Part shown: positions 6,677-13,767 of the stretch, in pieces
Layout: each line of letters starts with the position of its first letter
Position numbering within the stretch: position 1 is the stretch's first letter
From: Chromatiaceae bacterium
Lineage (GTDB): Bacteria; Pseudomonadota; Gammaproteobacteria; Chromatiales; Chromatiaceae
Length of the DNA: 16,074 nucleotides
Reading direction: 5' to 3'
Assembly: GCA_016938795.1 (NCBI GenBank)
Contig: JAFGTZ010000167.1
Coordinates: forward strand, 1-16,074
The notes under the pieces: generated by a model
Databases searched by the model: none
The model's input: the letters and a program-made list of their open reading frames with translations, nothing else
Told to the model about the DNA's origin: nothing
Position numbers and translations under genes: made by a program

Positions 6677-8047
6677 TCACTTGCTCGCCAGATCCCTCAG
6701 AGCATGGCGGTCATACTTTCCCGAATGCAAGAGCGGCAAGGAGGACAGGCGCCGAAAGGCGCGCGGGCAATGCGCGCCTGGCAGTTCGGCTTGCGCCCAG
6801 CGCTCCAGCGCATCGGGTTCGATGTCGCCGCTATAAAAGGCCATTAGACGCCAACCCCAGACCGCATCGGGCAAGGCCACCACCGCTAGTTCGCGCACCC
6901 CGGGGGCCTCGCTCAGACGCGCCTCGACCCGGGCGAGCGAGATATTCTGGCCGCCGATGACACAGACATCGTCGGCGCGCCCCAGAACGCGCAGCACACC
7001 GTCCGCCTCCCGACAGCCCAAATCGGCGCTCAGGAACCACTCATCCTCAAGTCCGTCGCCTGGCGCGCGCGCCGCATTGGCATAACCCGCCATCACCAGC
7101 GGACCGCGCACGCGCAGCCGTGCCGCAGGCGCACCACAATCCGGGGCATCGAGTTCGACGCCAGGCAGCGGTACGCCAACCTGCCCCTCCTCAGGCAGCC
7201 GCTCCAGGCGTTCGCTCGTGGCGATCTGCGAGCCGGTTTCGCTCATGCCATAGGTGAGATGCAGCGGCCAGCCAGCCTCCAGGGCGCGCCGCGCGAGCGC
7301 CGGGCTCAGGGCCTGGCCGCCCACCAGCAGCGCGCGCAGCGCGGGCGGCGGCGTCGGATCCTGATCGAGCAGACGCGCAAGCATGGGCGGCACCAACGAG
7401 AGGTGGGTGATGGCCTCGGCGTGCAGGGCGCGATGAACGCGCTCGGTCTCGAAACCTTGCTGAAGCACATAGGTCGCCCCGGCCAGGGCGCAGCGATAGG
7501 CAATGGCCGCGCCGCCCACATGGCTCAGCCGAAGACAACCGAGATAACGATCACCCGCCGTCAGGCCCAGGCGCTCGTTCGAGGCGCGCGCCGAGGCGTG
7601 CAGCGCCTCGGCGCGCAGCATGACCACCTTGGGTGCGCCACTGCTGCCGCTGGTGCGGATGAAGAGGGCCAGCCGGGGATCGGTCGGGCGGCGCGGATCG
7701 CGCGCCCAACCCGTGGGGCAGAGTTCGGAATCCTGCGCCGACCAGCGCCACTCGGCGCCGCAGGAACGCGCGAGCTGTTCCAGTTCGGCCCTGTCGATGG
7801 TCTCGCGCAGCGGCAACAGGATGGCGCGCAACCGGGCCAGGGCGTGCTGCATGAGCAGCACATCGAGCGCGGGCCGATCCTGACAGAGCACCAGTTGGCC
7901 GGGGCGCAGCCCCTGCCTGGTGAGCCGATGGGCGCGCGCCTCGACCATGACGCGCCAGGCGTCGTAGCTCCAGCGCTCGTCCTCCCAGACCACGGCGAGC
8001 GTCTCGCCCCGCGACCAGGGCGCGGTGCCATGCAGCATGCGTGACAT
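6677..8047 (-). CDS. AMP-forming acyl-CoA ligase, MenE-like
   Basis: A 456-residue member of the adenylate-forming (ANL) superfamily. Motifs are the P-loop TSGSSGAPK (132-140), SHVGG (175-179), TYGMSETGS (265-273), GRADD (356-360), IGGQNIS (364-370) and the C-terminal HSGKYDRHAL (441-450) with the catalytic Lys at about 444. Length and the HVGG segment are closest to o-succinylbenzoate-CoA ligase (MenE) of menaquinone synthesis, and purple sulfur bacteria do make menaquinone. No other men gene is in the window. It lies 27 bp after bchJ in the same orientation and is followed by an intrinsic terminator, so it is probably the last gene of a hemN-bchJ-ligase unit. A second ATG at 8038 is an alternative start and neither has a clear Shine-Dalgarno. 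The family is secure, the substrate is not. Confidence 0.85.
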   Translation of the reverse strand: MSRMLHGTAPWSRGETLAVVWEDERWSYDAWRVMVEARAHRLTRQGLRPGQLVLCQDRPALDVLLMQHALARLRAILLPLRETIDRAELEQLARSCGAEWRWSAQDSELCPTGWARDPRRPTDPRLALFIRTSGSSGAPKVVMLRAEALHASARASNERLGLTAGDRYLGCLRLSHVGGAAIAYRCALAGATYVLQQGFETERVHRALHAEAITHLSLVPPMLARLLDQDPTPPPALRALLVGGQALSPALARRALEAGWPLHLTYGMSETGSQIATSERLERLPEEGQVGVPLPGVELDAPDCGAPAARLRVRGPLVMAGYANAARAPGDGLEDEWFLSADLGCREADGVLRVLGRADDVCVIGGQNISLARVEARLSEAPGVRELAVVALPDAVWGWRLMAFYSGDIEPDALERWAQAELPGAHCPRAFRRLSSLPLLHSGKYDRHALRDLASK

Positions 8048-8074
8048 GGATGTACCCAGCCCCGACCCGAGCGA

Positions 8075-8686
8075 CTACCAGCGCGCCTCGAAGACGCAGG
8101 CCTCGGCGCCCTGGGCCTGGCAGGCGGTTTCAGTGACCTGGGTCTCGCGCTGCACCAGCACCCGGAACAGTCGCTCGAAGGTGCCGGCGTAGAAGTCGCA
8201 CAGCGGCTCATCGGCCTTGGCGCCCGCGCAGATGGGGCCATTCTGGATGGTCAGGCGCACGGGTTTGCCGGGCGCCGCGCTGAAGTGGCCCGAGCCGGCG
8301 AAGGTCCAGGCGTTCTTGCCGATGGCCTTGATCAGCACCTGGCTGGCCAGCCCGGCGGGCAGCAGCTTCAACAGACGCTGGGCCGGTTTGGGAATGCGGT
8401 GGGCGAGCAGATAGTCGCCGGTGCGCCGTCCGGCGTCGCGCGAGATGGCGCGCGCGCGCGCGATACCCAGTTGCTCGCGTAGGGCTGTTTGCAGGCGGCT
8501 CACCTCGCGTTCGTCCACCATGGCGTCGGGCATGGCGTCGAGGTAGTGAGCAAGACCAGCAGCGGTGAAGAGGTGTTCGACGGCCGCCCGATTCTCGGCG
8601 GCCTCCAGGGCCTCGGCCACTCGAATGATGGCGTTCGGGCCAATGCGGCCCGCGTGGGATGCCTCGTGTTGCGATTGCTGATTCAC
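8075..8686 (-). CDS. bchJ: BchJ, V4R-domain bacteriochlorophyll biosynthesis protein
   Basis: A 203-residue V4R-domain protein matching BchJ. The C-terminal half has the V4R pattern, with Cys at about 153, 163, 189 and 197 (GPICAGAKADEPLCDFYAG, then CQAQGAEACVF). BchJ was first named a 4-vinyl reductase. Later work assigned divinyl reduction to BciA/BciB, leaving BchJ as an accessory, probably binding or channelling a tetrapyrrole. The start is set at GTG 8686 because it overlaps the hemN stop (GTGA, 8683-8686), the usual coupled arrangement. An upstream in-frame TTG at 8722 would need 39 nt of overlap. The neighbours HemN and the puh/bch genes support a pigment role. Identity is strong, molecular role uncertain. 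Confidence 0.87.
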   Translation of the reverse strand: MNQQSQHEASHAGRIGPNAIIRVAEALEAAENRAAVEHLFTAAGLAHYLDAMPDAMVDEREVSRLQTALREQLGIARARAISRDAGRRTGDYLLAHRIPKPAQRLLKLLPAGLASQVLIKAIGKNAWTFAGSGHFSAAPGKPVRLTIQNGPICAGAKADEPLCDFYAGTFERLFRVLVQRETQVTETACQAQGAEACVFEARW

Positions 8687-10044
8687 GGTAGGGACAGGGT
8701 GCTCCAGTCGGTCGTCTTCCAATCAAAGGTTCCGTCATTCTCCAGACAGAGACCATGTAGCAGATAGCGCCCCTCAGGGGTGACGCGGATGCCTTCGTCG
8801 GTCACCACCAGTAACCCCTGATCGGCATGGCGGCACAGATGGGCATATTCCTCTTTAAATGTTGCGCTGGCCTTCGCCGGCAGATGCATGTTGCACATGA
8901 GATGCACCAGGGCCTCGCGCCGACGCCGCTCATCCTCGCTCAGACGCCGACCCTCCGAGAGTGGCAGCTCGCCCGCCTCCAGACGCGCCTCCCAGACGCG
9001 CAGGTTGGATTCGTTGCGCACCAGGACGCCCTGAACCTCGCCCATGCCACTGGGGCCGAAGGCGAGCACCTGTTTGCGCGGCAGGGGTGCGTAACCGATG
9101 GCGTTGCGATAGAGATGCCCCTTGGCCTGGGCAAGGGAGAGTTCGTCCTGGGGGCAGGCGAACATATCGAGCCCAACCCACTGATAACCGGCGGTGGAGA
9201 AGGTGTTGACCGCACGCTGGAAGAGCGCAAGTTTCTCGTTAGGACTCGGCAGATGGGCAATATTGATGGCGTGCTGGTGGGGGCGTTTGACGGGGTCGTG
9301 GGTATAGCTGAAGCAGGAGATGCGGTCGGGGGACAGTTCGACGACATGATCGAGTGTGTCCTGAAACCCCCCGGGGGTTTGGAAGGGCAGCCCGTAGATC
9401 AGATCCAGGGTGATGGTTTCAAAGCCCGTATCCCTGGCGTTGAGATACACATCGCGCACCATTCCCAGCGACTGCATCCGCCCGATGGCGCGCTGCACAT
9501 CGGTGTTGAGATCCTGCACCCCAAAACTGATCTGCCGAAAGCCCAAACCATGAATGAGGTCGAGCTGTCCGGCAGAGGCGCGGCGCGGATTGCATTCAAT
9601 GGCGGTGCTGGCATCGGGCGCGAGGGTGAAATGACGCTCGACGATTTCCATCAGCCGCGCCAGTTGCGGCTCGTTCAGATGGTTGGGCGTGCCACCGCCG
9701 ATATAGAGCTGCTCGATGCGCCGCCCGCGACCGCAAAGATCGGTGACCAGGGAAAACTCGCGCTCCAGCGAGTCGAGATAGGCATCGACCTTTTCCTCGC
9801 TGTGGGTGATGGTGGTGTCGCAGGCGCAGTAGAGGCAGCGCACGTGACAGAAGGGTACATGAACATAGACCGCAAGCGCCTCGTCCTGACGCTCCCGCAA
9901 GGCGGTCAGGGCATCGCGATAGATCGCATCACATAAAGGCCGGTCCGCGATCAGCCCAAAGGATGACAAGGGACATCCGCTCGAGGCCTGGGCATGCCGA
10001 TCGCGAGGCTGAACCGGTACATGCGTGGAGATTGGAGGCGCCAT
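8683..10044 (-). CDS. hemN: HemN-family oxygen-independent coproporphyrinogen III oxidase
   Basis: A radical-SAM enzyme of 453 residues, expected to decarboxylate coproporphyrinogen III to protoporphyrinogen IX without oxygen, feeding heme and bacteriochlorophyll. The 4Fe-4S motif is HVPFCHVRCLYCAC, with Cys at 66, 70, 73 and 75. The fourth Cys (CxxxCxxCxC) favours HemN over the heme chaperone HemW. YIGGGTPNHL (114-123), ECNPRR (150-155), SFGVQDLN (173-180) and GLDMFACPQDEL (291-302) follow the HemN pattern, and the C-terminal third is HemN_C-like. It differs from E. coli HemN in the N-terminal 50 residues and in the RNAIGYAP segment, so it may be a diverged paralogue. Its stop overlaps the bchJ start by 4 nt. 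The start ATG at 10044 has only a weak upstream GGGCGGG. Confidence 0.85.
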   Translation of the reverse strand: MAPPISTHVPVQPRDRHAQASSGCPLSSFGLIADRPLCDAIYRDALTALRERQDEALAVYVHVPFCHVRCLYCACDTTITHSEEKVDAYLDSLEREFSLVTDLCGRGRRIEQLYIGGGTPNHLNEPQLARLMEIVERHFTLAPDASTAIECNPRRASAGQLDLIHGLGFRQISFGVQDLNTDVQRAIGRMQSLGMVRDVYLNARDTGFETITLDLIYGLPFQTPGGFQDTLDHVVELSPDRISCFSYTHDPVKRPHQHAINIAHLPSPNEKLALFQRAVNTFSTAGYQWVGLDMFACPQDELSLAQAKGHLYRNAIGYAPLPRKQVLAFGPSGMGEVQGVLVRNESNLRVWEARLEAGELPLSEGRRLSEDERRRREALVHLMCNMHLPAKASATFKEEYAHLCRHADQGLLVVTDEGIRVTPEGRYLLHGLCLENDGTFDWKTTDWSTLSLP

Positions 10045-10245
10045 GTCGCAAACCCGCCCATGAGGTTGTTTCGCAGAAAAATCGTGCCCACTCCAATACG
10101 GTGAGGACCGACCGAGTTCCCGCGCCTGCCCGAAAGGTCTTCAAGCCCTGTTGCCGACCAGGTGCGTCGAGGCTAAAAGACGAAGCCGATCCTCCGGAAC
10201 CGTCCAAGATTCGGGAGAGACCTAGAGGACTGACATGCCGAAAGC

Positions 10246-10259
10246 GTGACGCACGTCAA
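10246..10259 (-). promoter_or_regulatory. FNR-like dyad upstream of hemN
   Basis: On the - strand the site reads TTGAC-GTGC-GTCAC, with nearly perfect dyad symmetry around a 4-nt centre. It matches the FNR/Anr layout TTGAT-N4-ATCAA apart from the T-to-C change in each half and the last base. It lies about 200 nt upstream of the hemN ATG. hemN genes are commonly FNR-regulated, which makes the site plausible. No convincing -10 box was found at the expected distance, so this stays a candidate. Confidence 0.3.
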
Positions 10260-10407
10260 AAAGCCCGAGGGAACTCATCGTTTCAAGCTTAGCGTAAGAT
10301 CGCTTGATGGGGACATGATACGAGTCAAAGGGCGGTGTCGGCCAGACCCTGAATCGGCTCAGTGCGGCGAACGCATGCCGCCATCTCAGGCGACGATACC
10401 AATCACA

Positions 10408-10489
10408 GATGGATTTTTCGGTGAGGGCTGGGGGATGGATGCGGGGTGGCGACGGCAGGGATGCCGTCGTCAAGCCTCCAGGGATGGAT
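10408..10489. repeat. Repeat-like element with 8-bp stem-loop and GGGATGGAT copies
   Basis: CGACGGCA (10450-10457) and TGCCGTCG (10462-10469) form a perfect 8-bp stem with a 4-nt loop. It is flanked by direct repeats of GGGATGGAT at 10432-10440 and 10481-10489, with a shorter GATGGAT at 10408-10414. It occupies the middle of the 501-bp gap between puhE and hemN (10045-10565 including the puhE terminator). Apart from this element and the FNR-like dyad I see no gene in that gap. The layout resembles a dispersed intergenic repeat and is not an intrinsic terminator, because no T-run follows. Confidence 0.5.
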
Positions 10490-10530
10490 TCACGGCGCCC
10501 CCGTGGCCATCACCCAGCCCGGGGGCGCAC

Positions 10531-10569
10531 GAGAAAAACCGAAACACTGATAGGCAATGAGTCTATCAG
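10531..10569 (-). terminator. Terminator-like hairpin overlapping the puhE stop codon
   Basis: CTATCAG (10563-10569) and CTGATAG (10547-10553) are perfect complements with a 9-nt loop. On the - strand the hairpin is followed by a T-rich tail (TGTTTCGGTTTTTC). The puhE TGA lies inside the first arm. The 7-bp stem is A/T-rich for an intrinsic terminator, but position and tail fit the end of the bch-puh transcript. Confidence 0.5.
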
Positions 10570-11456
10570 CCCGGCACGACCCGCCGCTGTACACCCTTAA
10601 CCGATTCGGTACGCCTCGGGCCTGGACGACTCGACACGCTTGCAAGCGAACCGCGTCCCCTGGATTGGGTATCGCCGCCCCCGTCTTGCGCGGCCCCCTT
10701 GCGCCCCGGCAAGGCCCAGGCCCAGAGCGCCTCATCGGGCAGGGGCAGCACCAAAAACCAGTGCTCGAGAATGCCCAGCGCCAGGAGTGTCGCAGTGAGC
10801 ACCAGACGCACGGCCTCAACCCCAGCCGAAGCGGGCTCCAGGGCCTTGAGCACCAGGAGCACCACAATCACGGTCGAGAGGCTGACCGAGACCGGAAAGA
10901 GCAGGTTCATGGCGCGCTTGGGCATATAGGTGCGCAGATAGCGCAGATGTTCAGGCAGCCATTCCTCGTTGAGATTCGGCACCCCGAGAAAGAGATTGAG
11001 CTTGGCGCTCCAGCGCATGAGCCAGAGCACGATAAAGCTCCAGGTGCCCACCTGATTGGGCTCGCCCCAGGTCATGAGAATGAGAAAGACCGCTGTGGCG
11101 ATGATGATGAGTTCGTGATAGAGACTGGTCTGCACCGCCAGCCAGAAGCGACGCCAGCCGCTACAGTCGGGCGGGCAGGCACGCTTGCGCGGCCCGACCA
11201 GAAGGCCGGTGAAATAGGTCATCTCCAGCACGCCCCAGATGATGACGCCGAAGGTGAAGGAGAGGTAGGTGGCAACAAGGCCGGTCCCGGTGCTGCTGAC
11301 CGCCAGCCCGAAGGTGGCCAGAGTCATGACCAGACTGGCCCCCAGCATGGTCCAGCGGAAGGTGCGCCTGGGTAGATTATCCAGATAGAGCACCACACCG
11401 GTGCTGAACCACCAGAGGCCCAATGCGTACAGAAGCGGGAAACCGTAGTCGGTCAT
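10566..11456 (-). CDS. puhE: PuhE, photosynthetic complex assembly membrane protein
   Basis: A 296-residue integral membrane protein of the PuhE (DUF3623) family, found with puhABC in purple bacteria and needed for normal photosynthetic-complex levels. About seven hydrophobic segments are visible (residues 8-26, 34-53, 61-88, 112-130, 137-158, 184-206, 215-240), plus family-typical stretches WWFSTGVVLYLD (15-26), YHELIIIATA (113-122) and PNLNEEWLPEHLRYL (160-174). Residues after about 250 form a polar Arg/Gly/Ser tail with weaker codon bias, longer than I expect for the family. The ATG at 11456 is preferred; an in-frame ATG at 11474 is possible and neither has a strong Shine-Dalgarno. It lies 115 bp after puhC, where acsF is often found in other species. 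The stop is embedded in a terminator-like hairpin. Confidence 0.88.
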   Translation of the reverse strand: MTDYGFPLLYALGLWWFSTGVVLYLDNLPRRTFRWTMLGASLVMTLATFGLAVSSTGTGLVATYLSFTFGVIIWGVLEMTYFTGLLVGPRKRACPPDCSGWRRFWLAVQTSLYHELIIIATAVFLILMTWGEPNQVGTWSFIVLWLMRWSAKLNLFLGVPNLNEEWLPEHLRYLRTYMPKRAMNLLFPVSVSLSTVIVVLLVLKALEPASAGVEAVRLVLTATLLALGILEHWFLVLPLPDEALWAWALPGRKGAAQDGGGDTQSRGRGSLASVSSRPGPRRTESVKGVQRRVVPG

Positions 11457-11525
11457 GAGAGGTGGCCCACCCATTCTGCTGCGGGATGTGTCTTAGGATC
11501 ACCCCGTTGATCGAGACGCCCCGCG

Positions 11526-11551
11526 CCCCGCCGCACGGTGCGGTGGCGGGG
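11526..11551. other. GC-rich hairpin between puhC and puhE
   Basis: CCCCGCC (11526-11532) pairs with GGCGGGG (11545-11551), and CAC/GTG pairs extend the stem inward with one bulge. It sits just after the puhC stop on the - strand with no T-run. A role in mRNA processing or partial read-through that would lower puhE relative to puhABC is possible but inferred. Confidence 0.4.
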
Positions 11552-11571
11552 CCTGTGACTCGCGAACACCC

Positions 11572-12030
11572 TCAGTTGAGCTGACGAGCGGCCGCCAGGA
11601 GTTCCGCGAAGGCCCCTTCGTTGCTCGGCCCGAAGGCGCGCAGACGAAGCAGGATCCCGGTGCCCGGATCCTCCAGGGTGATGTCGCCATCGGCGCGACG
11701 CGCAACGCTGAAGGGGCCGTCCGGGTCGGCGCGATGCAGCATGCGTTCACGCGCCATGGTGCGCAGCACCCCGCGCACGAATCCGCCCTCGGTCACCTCC
11801 AGCACCCGCACCACCTGACCGCTGGCCACGTCATGCACCGCCAGGGTTCCATCCTCGCGCTCGACAAAACGCAGCTCGCGCACCTCAACCGCCTCGCTCA
11901 GGGGGATCTGCTCGGGATCGACCCCCATGATCCGCGCGATGGCAATCGCGAGAATGATGGAGCCGAGCAGGATGCCGACGGCAATGAGCACGCCCTGCGG
12001 AAAGGGGCGTTCACCAAAGGGATCGCTCAA
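11572..12030 (-). CDS. puhC: PuhC, photosynthetic complex assembly protein
   Basis: A 152-residue protein with a short cytoplasmic N-terminus, one transmembrane helix (about residues 13-33, GVLIAVGILLGSIILAIAIA) and a periplasmic domain containing VRELRFVEREDGTLAVHDVASG (46-67 region) and VLEVTEGGFVRGVLRTMAR. This is the PuhC layout; the protein assists assembly or reorganisation of the RC-LH1 complex. The start is a TTG at 12030, supported by GAGG with 7-9 nt spacing and by an N-terminus that reaches straight into the membrane helix; no ATG is available upstream in frame within the gap. It follows puhB by 12 bp. Confidence 0.87.
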   Translation of the reverse strand: MSDPFGERPFPQGVLIAVGILLGSIILAIAIARIMGVDPEQIPLSEAVEVRELRFVEREDGTLAVHDVASGQVVRVLEVTEGGFVRGVLRTMARERMLHRADPDGPFSVARRADGDITLEDPGTGILLRLRAFGPSNEGAFAELLAAARQLN

Positions 12031-12042
12031 GATTCGACCTCG

Positions 12043-12708
12043 TCAGGATTGGGCCTGCGTCTCCGGCTCAGCGTGCTCGCTTGCCGCGACCGGCGTTTGG
12101 ACAGACTCGCTTGTGGCCTCGGCGGCTTGCGTTTCGGCAAAGTCGCGCAAGGCGCCCCCCAGAATCTCGGCCACCCGGTCCACATCGGGGATGACGCGCA
12201 ACATGGGCTGCATGGGCGAGAAATGCCAGGGCCGTGCATGAGGCCAAAAGAGAATATAGGAAGGACGCGCCGATTCAGCCAAAAGCAGCGAAAGATCGCC
12301 GCTGCCGTCCGTGTAGCGGCGCAGATCCACCGAACGCACCTGCGCGAAAGGCAGATTCATGATCATCGGCAAGGCAACACCAAAACGCATGACCACCCGG
12401 CGCGTGGTAATGGTGTAGACCGTGGATCGCGCCATGGCCCAGGCGAGCAGGGCCAGGGCGCTAAGGGCGCCGGCGGCCAGGACTGCAACCCAGAGCATAC
12501 CCTGGAGCAGATTGACCTCCGAGCCCTCAGACGACCAGACAACACCGAGCCAGATCGCCAGCAGCGCGAAGTACACCGCGACCTTTCGCACATGAAAGGC
12601 GCGCCGCGCCAACGCGGTCCAGCGTGGCGCGCCCTGCCAGAGCATCTCTTCCCCGGGGGGAAGAGGCTCTGGCAAGCCTCGAACAGGCTCGAAGTCGTAT
12701 TCCTTCAC
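12043..12708 (-). CDS. puhB: PuhB, reaction-centre assembly factor
   Basis: A 221-residue membrane protein of the PuhB family. The start YDFEPVRGLPEPLPPGE (residues 4-20) and LWQGAPRW (23-30) are typical. Two membrane segments follow (about 43-60 and 69-93), then a PH-like domain (from about 97) with VYTITTRRVVMRFG and FAQVRSVDLRRY. PuhB promotes reaction-centre assembly in Rhodobacter. The GTG start at 12708 overlaps the puhA stop by 4 nt (GTGA), so translation is likely coupled. The C-terminal 30 residues are Glu/Ala/Gln-rich and poorly conserved in appearance. Confidence 0.91.
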   Translation of the reverse strand: MKEYDFEPVRGLPEPLPPGEEMLWQGAPRWTALARRAFHVRKVAVYFALLAIWLGVVWSSEGSEVNLLQGMLWVAVLAAGALSALALLAWAMARSTVYTITTRRVVMRFGVALPMIMNLPFAQVRSVDLRRYTDGSGDLSLLLAESARPSYILFWPHARPWHFSPMQPMLRVIPDVDRVAEILGGALRDFAETQAAEATSESVQTPVAASEHAEPETQAQS

Positions 12709-13484
12709 AGCAGAGGCCCGAACCGCTCCGAAGTGGCGTAGAGCTTACCGCCCGCGTAGTAGGCGCAGATCTTGTCTTCCTCGTAGAGGGTCACCTCATC
12801 GGGCTTGGCCAGGGTTGGCACCTTGGCGAAGTGTTCGCCACGGATCGAGACCACCTTGATCTTGCGCGCTTTCTTGTTGAAGACACAGAAATTGATCGGC
12901 AGCAGCACCTGCTTGCCACCCTTGGCGGTCTTCATCTCCAGATAGCGGATCTGCGGCTCGGAACGGTCAACCCAGACGTCGGTGATGGTGCCGCCCACTT
13001 CCTCGTCGAGACCCACCACGCTCATGCCGCGCGGATCGGGATCGCGCTCGGCGATGGAGAAGTCGGTCGCCACGCGCAGGGGCACGATCTTCGGACGACC
13101 GTCCTCGGTCAGATCGGGGTGCTTCTCACGATCAGGCGAGGAGCCAGGGCCCATGCCCGAGGTCATGGGATCGCCAAGCGGATCGAGCGGAGCGCCCTGG
13201 AAGATGGCGGCGGGCTCAGCGTTAACCTTGCAGAAGGCTTCGGCGCGCGGGGCCTGCACGCTGCCACCGTTGTGCGGCAGGATGAAGGTCTTGGGCTTGG
13301 GCAGACCGGGGAAACCCACGGTCTGACGGCGACCGTTGGTACGTGCGTTCAGGTCGGACTCAAGCGGATAGCCCTCGCGCTTGTCTTCCTGACGCAGATA
13401 GAAGATGAGTCCGGCGAAGAAGAACCAGAACGCCCAGATCGTGAGCTGGGCAACGTCGATGTAGTCGGTGATGGCAGCAGACAT
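12705..13484 (-). CDS. puhA: Photosynthetic reaction centre H subunit
   Basis: A 259-residue protein, the normal RC-H length. An N-terminal membrane helix (about residues 12-30) is followed by the signature YLRQEDKREGYPLE (29-42), the Pro-rich FGLPKPKTF-like segment, the GMGPGS motif and the cytoplasmic PRC-type barrel with VGGTITDVWVDRSE and RYLEM. RC-H caps the L/M subunits on the cytoplasmic side and shapes proton delivery to QB. The start is the ATG at 13484, preceded by GGAGGT at 8-9 nt spacing; an in-frame TTG upstream would cover this ribosome binding site and is rejected. A 279-bp gap separates it from bchM, and the strong ribosome site suggests high, independent translation. Confidence 0.96.
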   Translation of the reverse strand: MSAAITDYIDVAQLTIWAFWFFFAGLIFYLRQEDKREGYPLESDLNARTNGRRQTVGFPGLPKPKTFILPHNGGSVQAPRAEAFCKVNAEPAAIFQGAPLDPLGDPMTSGMGPGSSPDREKHPDLTEDGRPKIVPLRVATDFSIAERDPDPRGMSVVGLDEEVGGTITDVWVDRSEPQIRYLEMKTAKGGKQVLLPINFCVFNKKARKIKVVSIRGEHFAKVPTLAKPDEVTLYEEDKICAYYAGGKLYATSERFGPLL

Positions 13485-13509
13485 GTTGTGACCTCCGTAG
13501 GACAAATGA

Positions 13510-13767
13510 CTAGCCGACTGACGTGGCTAGGCCGAAGCGCGATGGCCGTCGCGGACCGGATCCCAGAGAGAATCCGCGGGCGGACCAATGACGGCCAAAC
13601 CAGCGGGGACAACGCGCCCTGCCCCGCCATGGCCGGTGAACAGACCGTCTGGTAACCCAACCGGACAGCCCCGAAAAAAACAGACAGGCAGGCGCCCGAA
13701 CACCGCTTGACCGAGACCCCTCGGCCCCGCTCTTGTGCTTGGCGTCGAGTCGCTTGCCCTCAATCAT
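13510..13767 (-). other. bchM-puhA gap with a start-coupled 85-codon frame, possibly a gene remnant
   Basis: The gap between bchM and puhA contains no recognisable gene. One open frame starts at an ATG overlapping the bchM stop (ATGA, 13764-13767) and ends 25 bp before puhA. Its first 17 codons (MIEGKRLDAKHKSGAEG) have strong G/C third positions like a real gene. After that the codon bias fades and the translation becomes Arg/Ser/Trp-rich and featureless. lhaA usually sits here in purple bacteria, so this may be the stump of a deleted gene. Alternatively it is leader or promoter DNA for puhA and the open frame is chance. Confidence 0.25.

Noticed and set aside
6461..6847. A 128-codon + strand frame after the DUF4412 gene
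   Set aside because: It crosses the palindrome and inverted repeat and then runs antisense to the ligase gene; no domain or ribosome site.
8827..9936. A 369-codon + strand frame opposite hemN
   Set aside because: The hemN frame has the full radical-SAM motif set; the + frame has no domain and no ribosome site.
10222..10560. Short open frames on both strands in the puhE-hemN gap (83 and 104 codons)
   Set aside because: No similarity to known families, irregular codon bias, and they run through the stem-loop repeat; treated as non-coding.
13485..13505. puhA start at the upstream TTG (13505)
   Set aside because: The extra residues would be encoded by the GGAGGT ribosome site itself; the ATG at 13484 gives the standard RC-H N-terminus.
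12624..13655. A 343-codon + strand frame opposite puhA/puhB
   Set aside because: PuhA and PuhB are unmistakable on the - strand; the + frame is a shadow.
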